This document shows, piece by piece, positions 32,432-42,399 of a stretch of DNA of 64,000 bases. The notes below the pieces were generated by a model. The model was given only the letters and a program-made list of their open reading frames with translations. It ran no database searches and was not told the origin of the DNA. Position 1 is the stretch's first letter; every line of letters starts with the position of its first letter. Source of the DNA: CAJQLB01 sp041392065 (GTDB taxonomy: Bacteria > Bacteroidota > Bacteroidia > Flavobacteriales > Flavobacteriaceae). Location: contig JAWKMU010000001.1 in the NCBI GenBank assembly GCA_041392065.1, forward strand, positions 124,001-188,000, given 5' to 3'. The position numbers were made by a program, and so were the translations under genes.

Positions 32432-33880
32432 TTAATTATTTTTAGAATAACCAATTGCTTCACCAATAAGGGTTGCGCTTGTACAATCATTCACTTTTAC
32501 ATTTACAAAATCTCCAACTTTATAATGCGCTTTTGGGAATACAGCAACCGAATTATGCTCTGTTCTACCTGACCAATGCTCAGAAGATTTTTTAGATTCT
32601 TTTTCAATTAAAACTTCAACCGTTTTATTAAGGTATTCTTCGGTTCTAATTCTGCTATGTTCTTGTTGTAAAGCAACCACTTCTGCCAAGCGTCTTTTTT
32701 TAACATCTTCTGGAATATCATCTTCCAATTTTCTAGCAGCCATAGTTCCAGGACGCTCAGAATAAGCGAACATATATCCAAATGAATATTTTACATGCTC
32801 CATTAAACTCAATGTGTCTTTATGGTCTTCTTCAGTTTCGGTTGGGAAACCTGTAATCATATCGTGAGAAATGGTACAGTCTGGAATAATTTGTTTGATA
32901 TCGTCAATGAGTTTAATGTACTCTTCACGAGTATGCTGACGGTTCATTTCTTTTAAAATTCGATTGCTTCCACTTTGTACAGGAAGATGAATGTAATTAC
33001 AAATATTCTTATGTTTTGCCATAGATCTTACAACATCTAAGGTCATATCCTGAGGATTTGATGTTGAAAAGCGAATTCGCATTTTTGGCTGAGCTGTAGC
33101 ACACATGTCAAGCAATTTTGCAAAGTCAACTGCTGTTGCTTTTTGTAAATCAGTTGCTTTGTCAAAGTCTTTTTTTAAACCTCCACCATACCATAAGTAA
33201 CTATCTACGTTTTGACCAAGTAAGGTGATTTCTTTAAAGCCTTTGCTCCATAAATCGTTAATTTCTTCGATGATGCTTTGCGGATTTCTACTACGCTCAC
33301 GACCTCTTGTAAAAGGCACAACACAAAAGGTACACATATTATCGCAACCTCTTGTAATAGACACAAAAGCTGTAACACCATTAGTATTTAGTCTTACAGG
33401 CGAAATATCACCATAAGTTTCTTCTTTTGATAAAATAACATTAATGGCATCTCTACCTTCATCAACTTCGGCAAGTAAGTTTGGTAAATCCTTGTAAGCA
33501 TCAGGACCTACAACTAAATCAACAATCTTTTCTTCCTCTAAAAATTTGCTTTTAAGTCGTTCAGCCATACAGCCTAAAACACCAACTTTCATTTTAGGGT
33601 TTGCTTTTTTCTTTACCTTATTATATTTTTCTAAACGCTTTCTAACGGTTTGTTCGGCTTTGTCTCTAATTGAGCATGTATTTACTAAAACTAAATCAGC
33701 TTCTTCTAAAATATTTGTTGTGTTAAAACCTTCATTGGCTAAAATTGAAGCTACAATTTCACTGTCGCTAAAATTCATAGCACAACCATAACTTTCAATA
33801 AAAAGTTTTCGTTTGTTATTCTCGTTTTGCTCTAAAACTAAGGATTGACCTTGCTTTTCTTCGTCTATAATCTTCTCCAT
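32432..33880 (-). CDS. miaB: tRNA-2-methylthio-N6-dimethylallyladenosine synthase MiaB
   Basis: A radical-SAM methylthiotransferase that adds a methylthio group to i6A37 of tRNAs. The N-terminal cluster-binding Cys appear in ESYGCAMNFSDSE, NTCSIRDKAEQ and VLGCMAERLK; the radical-SAM triad is RGCDNMCTFCVVPF; a C-terminal TRAM domain follows. The ATG at 33880 gives MEKIIDEEKQG (482 residues). An extension to 33910 is possible, but it runs through a small hairpin (33886-33903) and is not favoured. Confidence 0.95.
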   Translation of the reverse strand: MEKIIDEEKQGQSLVLEQNENNKRKLFIESYGCAMNFSDSEIVASILANEGFNTTNILEEADLVLVNTCSIRDKAEQTVRKRLEKYNKVKKKANPKMKVGVLGCMAERLKSKFLEEEKIVDLVVGPDAYKDLPNLLAEVDEGRDAINVILSKEETYGDISPVRLNTNGVTAFVSITRGCDNMCTFCVVPFTRGRERSRNPQSIIEEINDLWSKGFKEITLLGQNVDSYLWYGGGLKKDFDKATDLQKATAVDFAKLLDMCATAQPKMRIRFSTSNPQDMTLDVVRSMAKHKNICNYIHLPVQSGSNRILKEMNRQHTREEYIKLIDDIKQIIPDCTISHDMITGFPTETEEDHKDTLSLMEHVKYSFGYMFAYSERPGTMAARKLEDDIPEDVKKRRLAEVVALQQEHSRIRTEEYLNKTVEVLIEKESKKSSEHWSGRTEHNSVAVFPKAHYKVGDFVNVKVNDCTSATLIGEAIGYSKNN

Positions 33881-33885
33881 ATTTA

Positions 33886-33903
33886 TTTTCCGCAAAAGCG
33901 GAA
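33886..33903. repeat. Small hairpin upstream of miaB
   Basis: TTTTCCGC/GCGGAAA with a four-base A loop, followed by TCTCAT. It resembles one arm of the dispersed repeat family and sits just before the miaB start, in the mRNA leader. Confidence 0.5.
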
Positions 33904-34031
33904 ATCTCATTTTTATTTAAAAAAATCAATAAGCATGCAAAGATACAATTTATTTATGTTTTATGACAAAGTGGCAGTATGTTAAAATTAATTAAATTAT
34001 TTACTTTTGAAAGCAAACCAAACAAATCAAA

Positions 34032-34781
34032 ATGAACTACTCAGAAATACAGTCTAAAATACAAAATGCACCTTACCTCGATTTTGGAAACATTCTCGAC
34101 CATTGTATAAAAATGTTTAAAGAGGTATGGTTAAAAGGCTTTTTGTTTGTCATTCTAATTGCAGTAGTTGGAGTGGCGTTAACCCTTTTATTCTCGACTT
34201 TAGGGTTGGGTCCAGACCCTTATGTGTTAGATTTAGAAGAAGGGTTTAACTTTTATTCTTATTACACAAGTAATGCTTTTTACTCATTACCACAATCAAT
34301 TTTAATTGGATCTCTGTCAATTGGGTTGTTGGCAGGGTTTTATAGAATTGTGAAGCAAGTAGACCTAAACCAAATGCAAAAGGACGATTTGTTTTATTAT
34401 TTTCAATCAGGTTATATAAGCAAAATGTTTATGTTGGGTATTATTTATGCGTTGATTGCAACTGTTGCCCAAGTAATGTTTTTAATACCTTATATATATG
34501 CTCTTGTTCCATTGTCTTTTTTAGCTGTGGTTTTTTCTAATAATCCAGATTTGTCAGAAATGGAAATAGTGAAAATTAGCTTCAGTTTGGGTACAAAAAA
34601 ATGGCTGTTGACTTTTGGATTAATGTTTATTACAGGAATTTTAGGTATGTTAGGTATTATAGCTTGTGGAATAGGTTTACTATTTACAATCTCAATTTTT
34701 TATCTTCCAGTTTATTTTGTGTACAGAGACGTTGTAGGCTTTGAGGATGATAGCGAAATCATGAAAATAGGTACAGAATAA
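34032..34781 (+). CDS. Polytopic membrane protein of unknown function
   Basis: A 249-residue membrane protein with about five or six hydrophobic segments (around residues 36-56, 88-106, 131-168, 190-212 and 214-235). It starts MNYSEIQSKIQNAPYLDFG, then a short amphipathic region before the first membrane span. Similar flavobacterial proteins have been labelled as beta-carotene monooxygenase, but nothing in the sequence supports that. It may belong to the broad glycerophosphoryl-diester-like/DUF975 type membrane proteins; I cannot decide. It is encoded alone before topA. Confidence 0.65.
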   Translation: MNYSEIQSKIQNAPYLDFGNILDHCIKMFKEVWLKGFLFVILIAVVGVALTLLFSTLGLGPDPYVLDLEEGFNFYSYYTSNAFYSLPQSILIGSLSIGLLAGFYRIVKQVDLNQMQKDDLFYYFQSGYISKMFMLGIIYALIATVAQVMFLIPYIYALVPLSFLAVVFSNNPDLSEMEIVKISFSLGTKKWLLTFGLMFITGILGMLGIIACGIGLLFTISIFYLPVYFVYRDVVGFEDDSEIMKIGTE

Positions 34782-34871
34782 AACCTAAAATACAGCGATA
34801 ATTGCCTTTTAAAACGATCTATACAATTAACCTATTACAATATAAATTAGGATTTTAAATTGTTTTTAATA

Positions 34872-34879
34872 TACATTTG
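34872..34879 (+). promoter_or_regulatory. Predicted -7 box (TACATTTG) for topA
   Basis: Matches TAnnTTTG 20 bp before the topA ATG at 34899, implying a leader of about 13-15 nt. A clear TTG at the right distance is not present. Confidence 0.35.
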
Positions 34880-34898
34880 TAGCCTTAAAAATTGAACA

Positions 34899-37373
34899 AT
34901 GGCGAAGAATTTAGTAATAGTAGAGTCACCTGCCAAAGCAAAGACCATAGAAAAATTTCTAGGAAAAGATTTTAAAGTGGAGTCCAGTTTTGGGCACATT
35001 GCAGATTTGCCTTCCAAAGAATTAGGAGTTGATGTTGATGGTGATTTTAAACCTAAATATGAAGTTTCAAAAGATAAAAAAGCAGTTGTAAAAAAACTAA
35101 AAGAACTTGCTAAAAATGCTGATATGGTTTGGCTAGCAAGTGATGAAGATAGAGAAGGAGAAGCCATAGCTTGGCACTTGGCTGAGTCATTAGGTTTAGA
35201 CAAAAATAAGACGAAACGTATAGTTTTTCATGAAATTACTAAAACAGCAATTCAACGTGCTATTGAAAATCCAAGAGGAATAGATTATCATTTAGTTGAT
35301 GCTCAACAAGCGCGTCGCGTGTTAGATAGAATTGTTGGTTATGAGCTCTCTCCAGTACTTTGGAGAAAGGTAAAAGGAGGCTTGTCTGCTGGACGTGTAC
35401 AATCGGTTTCAGTTCGATTAATTGTTGAACGTGAAAGAGAAATACAAGAATTTAATCCTGAAGCATCGTATAGAATTGATGCTGAATTTTCAAATGATGA
35501 AGGTCAAACTTTTAAAGCGAAACTTCCAAAGAACTTTTCAACAAAAGAAGAAGCTCAAAAGTTTTTAGAAGCCAATGTTAATGCCAACTTTAAAGTTGCA
35601 GATTTAGAAAAAAAGCCTGCAAAAAAATTGCCAGCTGCACCTTTTACAACATCTACCTTACAACAGGAAGCATCGAGAAAACTTGGCTTTTCTGTGAGCA
35701 GAACAATGAGTAATGCTCAGCGTTTATATGAAGCAGGTTTGATCACTTACATGAGAACAGATAGTGTAAACCTTTCTGATGAAGCTAGAAAAGGAGCGCA
35801 GACTGAAATTGAAAAGGCTTATGGATCAAAATATAGTAAGCCAAGAAATTACAAAGGAAAAACCAAAGGTGCTCAAGAAGCACACGAAGCAATAAGACCA
35901 ACTGATTTCTCACTTCAAACTGCAAATGTTGAAAGAGACCAATCCAGATTGTATGATTTAATTTGGAAACGTGCCATCGCATCTCAAATGAGTGAAGCAG
36001 ACTTAGAAAGAACTAATGTAAAGATATCTGCATCATCACATAGCGAACAGTTTTTAGCTAATGGAGAAGTCATTAAATTTGATGGATTTTTAAAAGTGTA
36101 TTTAGAAGGTACAGATGATGAAGATACAGAGCAAGAAGGTATGTTGCCAACTTTAAAAGTAAACGAAACGCTTTTAAATAAATATGTCTCAGCAACTGAA
36201 CGATATACACGACCTCCAGCAAGATACACTGAGGCTTCATTGGTTAAAAAATTAGAAGAACTTGGTATAGGTCGTCCATCAACCTATGCACCAACAATTT
36301 CAACCATTCAAAACAGAAATTATGTTGAAAAAGGTTCAATTGAAGGTGAACCAAGAGATTATGTTCAAATTTTCCTAAGAAATAACAAAATCTCAGAAAA
36401 GCAATTAACAGAAAAAGTTGGTTCTGATAAAGGTAAACTAGTACCAACAGATATTGGTATGATTGTTACAGATTTTTTAGTGAATCATTTTGAGCATATT
36501 TTAGATTATAACTTTACAGCCAAAGTTGAAGAAGATTTTGATGACATTGCTGAAGGAAAAGTAGATTGGACAAAAATGATGAAGGACTTCTACAAAGATT
36601 TTCACCCACAAGTTGAAGATGTTCAGGAAAATGCAGATAGAGAATCTGGTGAGCGTGTGTTAGGTACAGATCCTAATTCAGGTCGTCAAGTTAGTGTACG
36701 CTTAGGTAAGTTTGGTCCAATGGTTCAAATTGGTACTTCTGATGAAGATGAAAAACCATTGTTTGCAAGCTTAACTCCAGAGCAACAGTTAAACACTATT
36801 ACCTACGAAGAAGCAATGAATTTATTTCAGCTTCCAAAATCATTAGGAACATATAAAAATGAAGACATAGAAGTTAACAATGGTCGTTTTGGTCCTTATG
36901 TAAAATTTGGTAAAAAATTTGTTTCTTTACCAAAAGGAGTTGACCCTTTATCTTTGGAATTTGAAGAAGCTATTGATCTTATTAAAGAAAAAGAAAAAGC
37001 AGATGCACCAATATCTAACTATAAAGGACTTCCAGTACAAAAGGGAAAAGGACGTTTTGGTCCATTTATAAAATGGAACAATATGTTTATTAACGTTAAT
37101 AAAAAATACGATTGGGATAATTTATCAGATGAAGACGTAGCTGAACTTATAGAAGATAAAATTCAAAAAGAAAAAGATAAATTGGTGCACCATTGGGAAG
37201 CAGAAGGCATTAGAGTTGAAAAAGCTCGTTGGGGAAGACACAACATCATTAAAGGAAAAATAAAAATAGAACTTCCAAGCACAGTAGACGTTTCTAAACT
37301 TACCTTAAAAGACGCTCAATCTTATATAGATACTAAAGTTTCAAATAAAAAAACCACTAAGAAAAAGAAATAG
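34899..37373 (+). CDS. topA: DNA topoisomerase I
   Basis: A type IA topoisomerase relaxing negative supercoils. The TOPRIM domain opens the protein (LVIVESPAKAKTIEKFLG, and ASDEDREGEAIAWHL with the acidic metal site), and the catalytic Tyr lies in EAGLITYMRTDS. The core ends near residue 590. The remainder (about 600-824) lacks the Cys4 zinc fingers of E. coli TopA and instead has repeated GRFGPYVKFGKKFVSLPKG-like units, then a Lys-rich tail. This is the usual form in Bacteroidota. It is 5 bp before the arginase-fold gene. Confidence 0.97.
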   Translation: MAKNLVIVESPAKAKTIEKFLGKDFKVESSFGHIADLPSKELGVDVDGDFKPKYEVSKDKKAVVKKLKELAKNADMVWLASDEDREGEAIAWHLAESLGLDKNKTKRIVFHEITKTAIQRAIENPRGIDYHLVDAQQARRVLDRIVGYELSPVLWRKVKGGLSAGRVQSVSVRLIVEREREIQEFNPEASYRIDAEFSNDEGQTFKAKLPKNFSTKEEAQKFLEANVNANFKVADLEKKPAKKLPAAPFTTSTLQQEASRKLGFSVSRTMSNAQRLYEAGLITYMRTDSVNLSDEARKGAQTEIEKAYGSKYSKPRNYKGKTKGAQEAHEAIRPTDFSLQTANVERDQSRLYDLIWKRAIASQMSEADLERTNVKISASSHSEQFLANGEVIKFDGFLKVYLEGTDDEDTEQEGMLPTLKVNETLLNKYVSATERYTRPPARYTEASLVKKLEELGIGRPSTYAPTISTIQNRNYVEKGSIEGEPRDYVQIFLRNNKISEKQLTEKVGSDKGKLVPTDIGMIVTDFLVNHFEHILDYNFTAKVEEDFDDIAEGKVDWTKMMKDFYKDFHPQVEDVQENADRESGERVLGTDPNSGRQVSVRLGKFGPMVQIGTSDEDEKPLFASLTPEQQLNTITYEEAMNLFQLPKSLGTYKNEDIEVNNGRFGPYVKFGKKFVSLPKGVDPLSLEFEEAIDLIKEKEKADAPISNYKGLPVQKGKGRFGPFIKWNNMFINVNKKYDWDNLSDEDVAELIEDKIQKEKDKLVHHWEAEGIRVEKARWGRHNIIKGKIKIELPSTVDVSKLTLKDAQSYIDTKVSNKKTTKKKK

Positions 37374-37378
37374 TCAGT

Positions 37379-38545
37379 ATGAATTTTAATTTTCTCTCTC
37401 CAGTACAGGATTTGGTTTTAGCTCACAACGAGTTGTTATCAACTCAAGTTTTGGGTCGGAAAATAAGAATTCACTCCAATCAAAATGGATTTCCGGATTT
37501 AGAAGGTGTAAAAATTGCAATTATTGGTGTTCTCGAAAACCGTAATGATATTAATTATATAGGAGAAGACTTAAGCTTTAGTGAAATCAGAAAATCTTTA
37601 TATTCATTATTTCCAGGAAACTGGAGCACTCAAATAGCAGACTTAGGTAATATTAAAAAAGGGGAATCCGTAGAAGACACCTATTATGCCTTAAAAACAA
37701 CCATTTCAATTTTATTAGAAAAAAACATCATACCACTAATAATAGGTGGTAGTCAGGACTTAACCTATGCCAATTACAGAGCCTATGATAATTTTGGTCC
37801 AATGGTAAATATTGTTAATGTAGACTGTAATTTTGATTTAGGTGATTCTGCAAAACCAATAAAAAATAATAGTTATTTAGGCAAAGTTATTTTAGAGCAG
37901 CCATATAACCTGTTTAATTATTCTACTTTAGGTTACCAAACCTATTTTAATTCTCAAGAAGAAATAGATTTAATGGACAAGCTCTATTTTGAATCTTATA
38001 GACTTGGTGAAATTTCAAAAAACATTGCATTGACAGAACCAGTAATGAGAGATGCTAATATTGTTAGCTTGGATTTAAAAAGTGTTCGCTCTGCCGAAGT
38101 AAGCACAAAGCAAAAATATTCTCCAAATGGTTTTGATGGGAAGGAAATCTGTGCAGTTTCGCGTTACGCAGGAATAAGCAATAAAGTATCTTCTTTTGGA
38201 ATATACGAATATAAACCTTCAAAAGATGACGAAGCAACCTCAATGCTTATTGCTCAAATAATATGGTATTTTATAGAAGGTGTAAATTGTAGAGTAAAAG
38301 ATGACGATTTTGCTAACGAAGATAACTACCAAAAATTTATTGTCTTGGTCGAAGACGAAGAACTTACCTTTTTTAAAAGCAATAAAACAGGACGTTGGTG
38401 GATTGAGATACCTTTTTTACCAAATGTTAATAATAAATTAAAACGTCATACGTTATTACCATGCATGCACGATGATTACAACGCTGCTTGTAAAGGCAAA
38501 ATACCAGAGCGATGGTATAAAGCCTTCAAAAAAAACTGCATATAA
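37379..38545 (+). CDS. Arginase/formimidoylglutamase-fold protein with degenerate metal site
   Basis: A 388-residue ureohydrolase-fold protein usually labelled formimidoylglutamase in flavobacteria. The metal-binding signatures are not intact: GGDH is GGSQD (123-127), DAHxD is DCNFD (149-153), and the SxDxD motif is SLDLKS (230-235), so the His ligands and one Asp are replaced. It is therefore unlikely to be an active manganese hydrolase. A C-terminal extension (about 310-388) ends CMHDDYNAACKGKIPERWYKAFKK. It lies between topA and gldK, a placement I recall as recurrent in gliding flavobacteria, so a role tied to the T9SS is possible but unproven. Confidence 0.75.
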   Translation: MNFNFLSPVQDLVLAHNELLSTQVLGRKIRIHSNQNGFPDLEGVKIAIIGVLENRNDINYIGEDLSFSEIRKSLYSLFPGNWSTQIADLGNIKKGESVEDTYYALKTTISILLEKNIIPLIIGGSQDLTYANYRAYDNFGPMVNIVNVDCNFDLGDSAKPIKNNSYLGKVILEQPYNLFNYSTLGYQTYFNSQEEIDLMDKLYFESYRLGEISKNIALTEPVMRDANIVSLDLKSVRSAEVSTKQKYSPNGFDGKEICAVSRYAGISNKVSSFGIYEYKPSKDDEATSMLIAQIIWYFIEGVNCRVKDDDFANEDNYQKFIVLVEDEELTFFKSNKTGRWWIEIPFLPNVNNKLKRHTLLPCMHDDYNAACKGKIPERWYKAFKKNCI

Positions 38546-38620
38546 ATCCGATGAAATACATCTAATTCATCGATGAAATGCACTTTTTTTGGATAAAATG
38601 CATTTTTTTTAATAAAAAAG

Positions 38621-38651
38621 TTGTTTTTGTGGAAATATATAAATATGTTTA
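38621..38651 (+). promoter_or_regulatory. Predicted promoter of the gldKLMN operon
   Basis: TTG at 38621-38623, 20 bp, then TATGTTTA at 38644-38651, close to the Bacteroidota pattern. It places the transcript start near 38658, which excludes a start codon at 38621 and supports the ATG at 38699. The sequence just upstream (38570-38612) holds two imperfect copies of an AAATGCAYTTTTTTT motif. Confidence 0.4.
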
Positions 38652-38698
38652 CCACCTCAAAATTTATAAAGGTATTAATTAACCTCGAATTTATGTTT

Positions 38699-40090
38699 AT
38701 GAAGAAGCTAGTATTATTAACCGCAGTTTTTGCCATTTTAACCAGTTGTGGCTCAGGAGACAGAGGCGAATTGGTTGGTGTTAAAGGAAAAAAATGGCAC
38801 CCTGAAAAGCCTTACGGAATGGAATTAATTCCAGGAGGTGCTTTTATAATGGGTAAATCTGATGATGATTTAGCTGGTGTAAAAAATGCACCAACAAAAA
38901 CAGTAACTGTTAGGTCTTTTTATATGGACGCTACAGAGATAACAAATAGCGAGTATCGCCAATTTGTAGAATGGGTTAGAGATTCTATAATCAGAACAAG
39001 ATTAGCTATTCTTGCTGACGAGGAAGGCAAAACACCAACAGAAGATCCAGACGGAATTGGTCAATTTGCATTTAAAGATGCCGATACGACCAATATGACT
39101 GTATACGAAAAATATATGATGGACAATTATTCTGGGACAAGTGACGATTATTACGAGGGTAGAAAACTTAATAAGGATGTCGATTTAATTTTCGATACCG
39201 CAGAATATCCAGATGTATATTATACTGAGGTTATGGATAGCATGTATCTACCAATGTCAGAATCTTACAATGGTCAACGTACTTGGGATGTTAAGAAATT
39301 CAAGTTCCAATATCAAACTATGGATATCCAAACAGCTGCAAAATATAGAGAATTAAAACGTAGTGATGTTATTTTAAAAGAAGAAATTGAAGTATATCCT
39401 GATACAACCGTTTGGATTAGAGATTTCAATTACTCTTATAATGAGCCAATGCATAACGATTATTTCTGGCATGATGCTTACAGTGAATATCCTGTAGTAG
39501 GAGTAAGCTGGAAACAAGCTCAAGCTTTTGCTCAATGGAGAACTTTGCATAAAAATGCTTATCAAAAATCAAAAGGAAAACAATTTGTAAACAGATTCAG
39601 ATTACCATCTGAAGCAGAATGGGAATATGCAGCAAGAGGAGGCTTACAAGGAGCAACCTTTCCTTGGGGAGGACCTTACGCTAAAAACGATAGAGGTTGT
39701 TTTATGGCAAACTTTAAGCCTTTAAGAGGAGATTATGCAGCAGATCAAGCACTATATACAGTTGAGGCTGATGCTTATGAACCAAACGACTATAATTTGT
39801 ACAACATGGCTGGAAACGTATCAGAATGGGTAATGGCATCTTACGATCCATCATCATACGAGTACACATCTACAATGAACCCAGATGTTAACGATCCAGA
39901 CAATGAACGTAAAGTAGTTCGTGGTGGTTCTTGGAAAGATGTAGCTTACTTTTTACAGGTAAGTACCAGAGATTATGAGTATGCAGATTCTGCAAGAAGT
40001 TATATAGGTTTCCGTGTGGTACAAGATTATATGGGAACTGACGTAACAGCAAACGCTGCCACAAACAGCAAAAAAATTAAAAGAAGATAA
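38699..40090 (+). CDS. gldK: Gliding motility/type IX secretion lipoprotein GldK
   Basis: An outer-membrane-associated lipoprotein that, with GldN, forms the periplasmic ring of the T9SS. It has a lipoprotein signal (LLTAVFAILTSCGSG) and an FGE-sulfatase-like fold with GGAFIMGKSDDD, RLPSEAEWEYAARGG, NMAGNVSEWVMAS and GGSWKD. The preferred start is ATG 38699, giving MKKLVLLTAVF (463 residues), since earlier in-frame starts would spoil the signal peptide and lie in the promoter. It is the first gene of gldKLMN. Confidence 0.95.
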   Translation: MKKLVLLTAVFAILTSCGSGDRGELVGVKGKKWHPEKPYGMELIPGGAFIMGKSDDDLAGVKNAPTKTVTVRSFYMDATEITNSEYRQFVEWVRDSIIRTRLAILADEEGKTPTEDPDGIGQFAFKDADTTNMTVYEKYMMDNYSGTSDDYYEGRKLNKDVDLIFDTAEYPDVYYTEVMDSMYLPMSESYNGQRTWDVKKFKFQYQTMDIQTAAKYRELKRSDVILKEEIEVYPDTTVWIRDFNYSYNEPMHNDYFWHDAYSEYPVVGVSWKQAQAFAQWRTLHKNAYQKSKGKQFVNRFRLPSEAEWEYAARGGLQGATFPWGGPYAKNDRGCFMANFKPLRGDYAADQALYTVEADAYEPNDYNLYNMAGNVSEWVMASYDPSSYEYTSTMNPDVNDPDNERKVVRGGSWKDVAYFLQVSTRDYEYADSARSYIGFRVVQDYMGTDVTANAATNSKKIKRR

Positions 40091-40129
40091 TAACTAAATA
40101 CAATTTAACTTAACTTAAAAACAAACATT

Positions 40130-40771
40130 ATGGCACAATCAAAAGCAAGCAAAAAGTTCATGAATATGGCTTACGGCTTAGGAGCATCAATAGTAATCGT
40201 TGGTGCATTATTTAAGATTATTCACTTCGAAATCGGACCACTAACAGGTAACGTTATGTTAACCATAGGTCTGGTAACAGAAGCAATTATTTTCGCTATT
40301 TCAGCGTTCGAACCAGTAGACGACGATTTAGATTGGTCGTTAGTTTATCCAGAATTAGCTGGAGGACAAGCCAAAGGTAAAAAAGAAAGCCCTAAAGATG
40401 CCGAAGGATTGTTATCTAAGAAATTAGATGATTTATTAAAAGAAGCTAAAATTGATGGTGAGCTTATGGCTAGCCTTGGTGATAGCATTAAAAACTTTGA
40501 AGGAGCAGCAAAAAATATGGCTCCAACTGTAGATTCATTGAATGCTACTAAAAAGTATAGTGAAGAAATGTCTTTGGCAGCTGCACAAATGGAATCATTA
40601 AACAGCTTATACAAAGTACAATTAGAGAGCGTAAACAAGCAAGCTACAATAAACCAAGAGTCTATTGAAAATGCTGCTAAGTTAAAAGAGCAAATGCAAT
40701 CATTAGCGTCTAATTTATCATCATTAAATGGTGTATATGGTGGAATGCTTTCTGCAATGCACAAAAGCTAA
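40130..40771 (+). CDS. gldL: Gliding motility/T9SS motor protein GldL
   Basis: The cytoplasmic-membrane subunit that pairs with GldM to form the proton-driven T9SS and gliding motor. It has two membrane helices (about 14-33 and 41-60) and a long cytoplasmic helical tail. The polar residues within the membrane are retained: Lys29, His32 and Glu51, which by my alignment correspond to those studied in Flavobacterium GldL, the Glu being important for proton coupling. The 213-residue length is typical. Confidence 0.95.
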   Translation: MAQSKASKKFMNMAYGLGASIVIVGALFKIIHFEIGPLTGNVMLTIGLVTEAIIFAISAFEPVDDDLDWSLVYPELAGGQAKGKKESPKDAEGLLSKKLDDLLKEAKIDGELMASLGDSIKNFEGAAKNMAPTVDSLNATKKYSEEMSLAAAQMESLNSLYKVQLESVNKQATINQESIENAAKLKEQMQSLASNLSSLNGVYGGMLSAMHKS

Positions 40772-40810
40772 TTAGTTTAATCCATTAAAAAAACCAAAAA
40801 CTAATTAGTT

Positions 40811-42358
40811 ATGGCAGGAGGAAAATTATCCGCAAGACAGAAAATGATTAACCTGATGTATTTAATATTCATCGCTATGTTAGCGTTAAATATGTCTAAA
40901 GAAGTGCTTTCAGCATTTGGGTTAATGAACGAAAAGCTGGTTGAATCCAACCAAGCTGCGACCAAAAGAAATTCAGATTTCTTTGCAGGTTTAGAGCAAC
41001 AAGCTGGTGAACAGCCTGACAAATTTAAGCCATTATTAAATCAAGCAAGCCAAGTACAATCTTTGGCAAATGACCTTAACAGTTATATTGCAGATTTAAA
41101 AGGAAAAATGTCTTCATCTGTTGATAATCCTACAGATTATGAAATTATGGATAAAGGCGATTTCTTAGATGAACATTTCTTTATTGGAGATAAACTAAAA
41201 CCTGAAGGACAAGATTTTTTAGATAAAATTTCGACCTTTAGAAATGGTATCAAGGAAGTAATTGGTGAAACTTACCCAAAGATTGCTGCAGACGTAGAAA
41301 AGAAATTTGCTACAGAACCAGTAACCAATGGAGATGGAAATGTACTTGAGTGGTTAGATTACCATTATAGAGGTTTCCCATTGGTAGCATCTTTAACTAA
41401 AATGACTCAGTTACAAGCTGATATTAAAACTACTGAATCTGAAGTGATGTCAGCCATGCTTCAGGGAAAGCTAAAAATTGAAGCTTCATTAACAAACTTT
41501 GACGCTATTGTTGTTCCAGACAAAACAGCTTTCTTTACTGGAGAAAACTTTACAGGAACTATCATCTTAGGTAAAAAGGATAATACCTTACGTGCAGACA
41601 AAGTTGTTGTAAATGGTAACGAGTTACCTGCAGATGCAATGCAAGCAGGACAAACCAAATTAAACTTCCCAGCAGGAGCTGTTGGTGAAAGAGAAATTAA
41701 TGGAGAGTTCCAGTTTGTTGAAGGTGGTGAAACTATCACTATACCTATTAAAAGTTCTTATGCTGTAGTTCCAAAACCAAACTCTGCAACTATTTCAGCA
41801 GACAAAATGAACGTGGTTTATCGTGGTGTTAAAAACCCAATGACTATTTCATTTGCTGGAGTTTCAGATAATAATGTGCAAGCCAATGCACAAGGACTTA
41901 CTAAAGTAGCTGGTGTTGGTAAATATATTATGGATGTGACCAGAGTACAAGGTAGAGAAGTTACTATCAACGTTACAGGTACATTACCTGATGGCGATAA
42001 AGTAAGTGATAGAGCTACGTTTAGAATCAAGGATTTACCAAAACCAACAGGTACTATTAGAGGTGAAGATGGTAGTGTAAAAATGCAACGTAATGCATTA
42101 GAAGTATCTACTATTGGTGCTAAGTTTGACGACTTTGATTTCGATTTACCACTTAGTGTAACTGGCTTTAAATTTAAAGTTTTAGGTCAGCCAACAATAA
42201 ATGTAAGCGGAAGCAAGTTAGATAGTAGAGCTAAAGCTGCTTTAAGCAAAGCAAAAAGAGGCTCTGATGTACAAATCTTTGATATTGAAGCAAAAGCTCA
42301 AGGTGTTAGTGTAATCCTTAAAAAGGTATCACCTGTAATGATTGAGCTTACAAACTAA
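40811..42358 (+). CDS. gldM: Gliding motility/T9SS motor protein GldM
   Basis: Partner of GldL. One N-terminal membrane helix (MINLMYLIFIAMLALNMSK) anchors a long periplasmic rod of four domains (about 225-515 beta-rich, the first largely helical) that reaches the GldKN ring. The sequence opens MAGGKLSARQKMINLMYL, as in the family, and the 515-residue length is normal. It is 39 bp after gldL within the operon. Confidence 0.96.
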   Translation: MAGGKLSARQKMINLMYLIFIAMLALNMSKEVLSAFGLMNEKLVESNQAATKRNSDFFAGLEQQAGEQPDKFKPLLNQASQVQSLANDLNSYIADLKGKMSSSVDNPTDYEIMDKGDFLDEHFFIGDKLKPEGQDFLDKISTFRNGIKEVIGETYPKIAADVEKKFATEPVTNGDGNVLEWLDYHYRGFPLVASLTKMTQLQADIKTTESEVMSAMLQGKLKIEASLTNFDAIVVPDKTAFFTGENFTGTIILGKKDNTLRADKVVVNGNELPADAMQAGQTKLNFPAGAVGEREINGEFQFVEGGETITIPIKSSYAVVPKPNSATISADKMNVVYRGVKNPMTISFAGVSDNNVQANAQGLTKVAGVGKYIMDVTRVQGREVTINVTGTLPDGDKVSDRATFRIKDLPKPTGTIRGEDGSVKMQRNALEVSTIGAKFDDFDFDLPLSVTGFKFKVLGQPTINVSGSKLDSRAKAALSKAKRGSDVQIFDIEAKAQGVSVILKKVSPVMIELTN

Positions 42359-42399
42359 AATTTGATAGATAGTATCTGTCCCAATAAATTAAAAATAAG

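Noticed and set aside
38621..38698. A longer GldK reading starting at TTG 38621
   Set aside because: The stretch overlaps the predicted promoter and would place 26 extra residues before a clean lipoprotein signal peptide. ATG 38699 is favoured.
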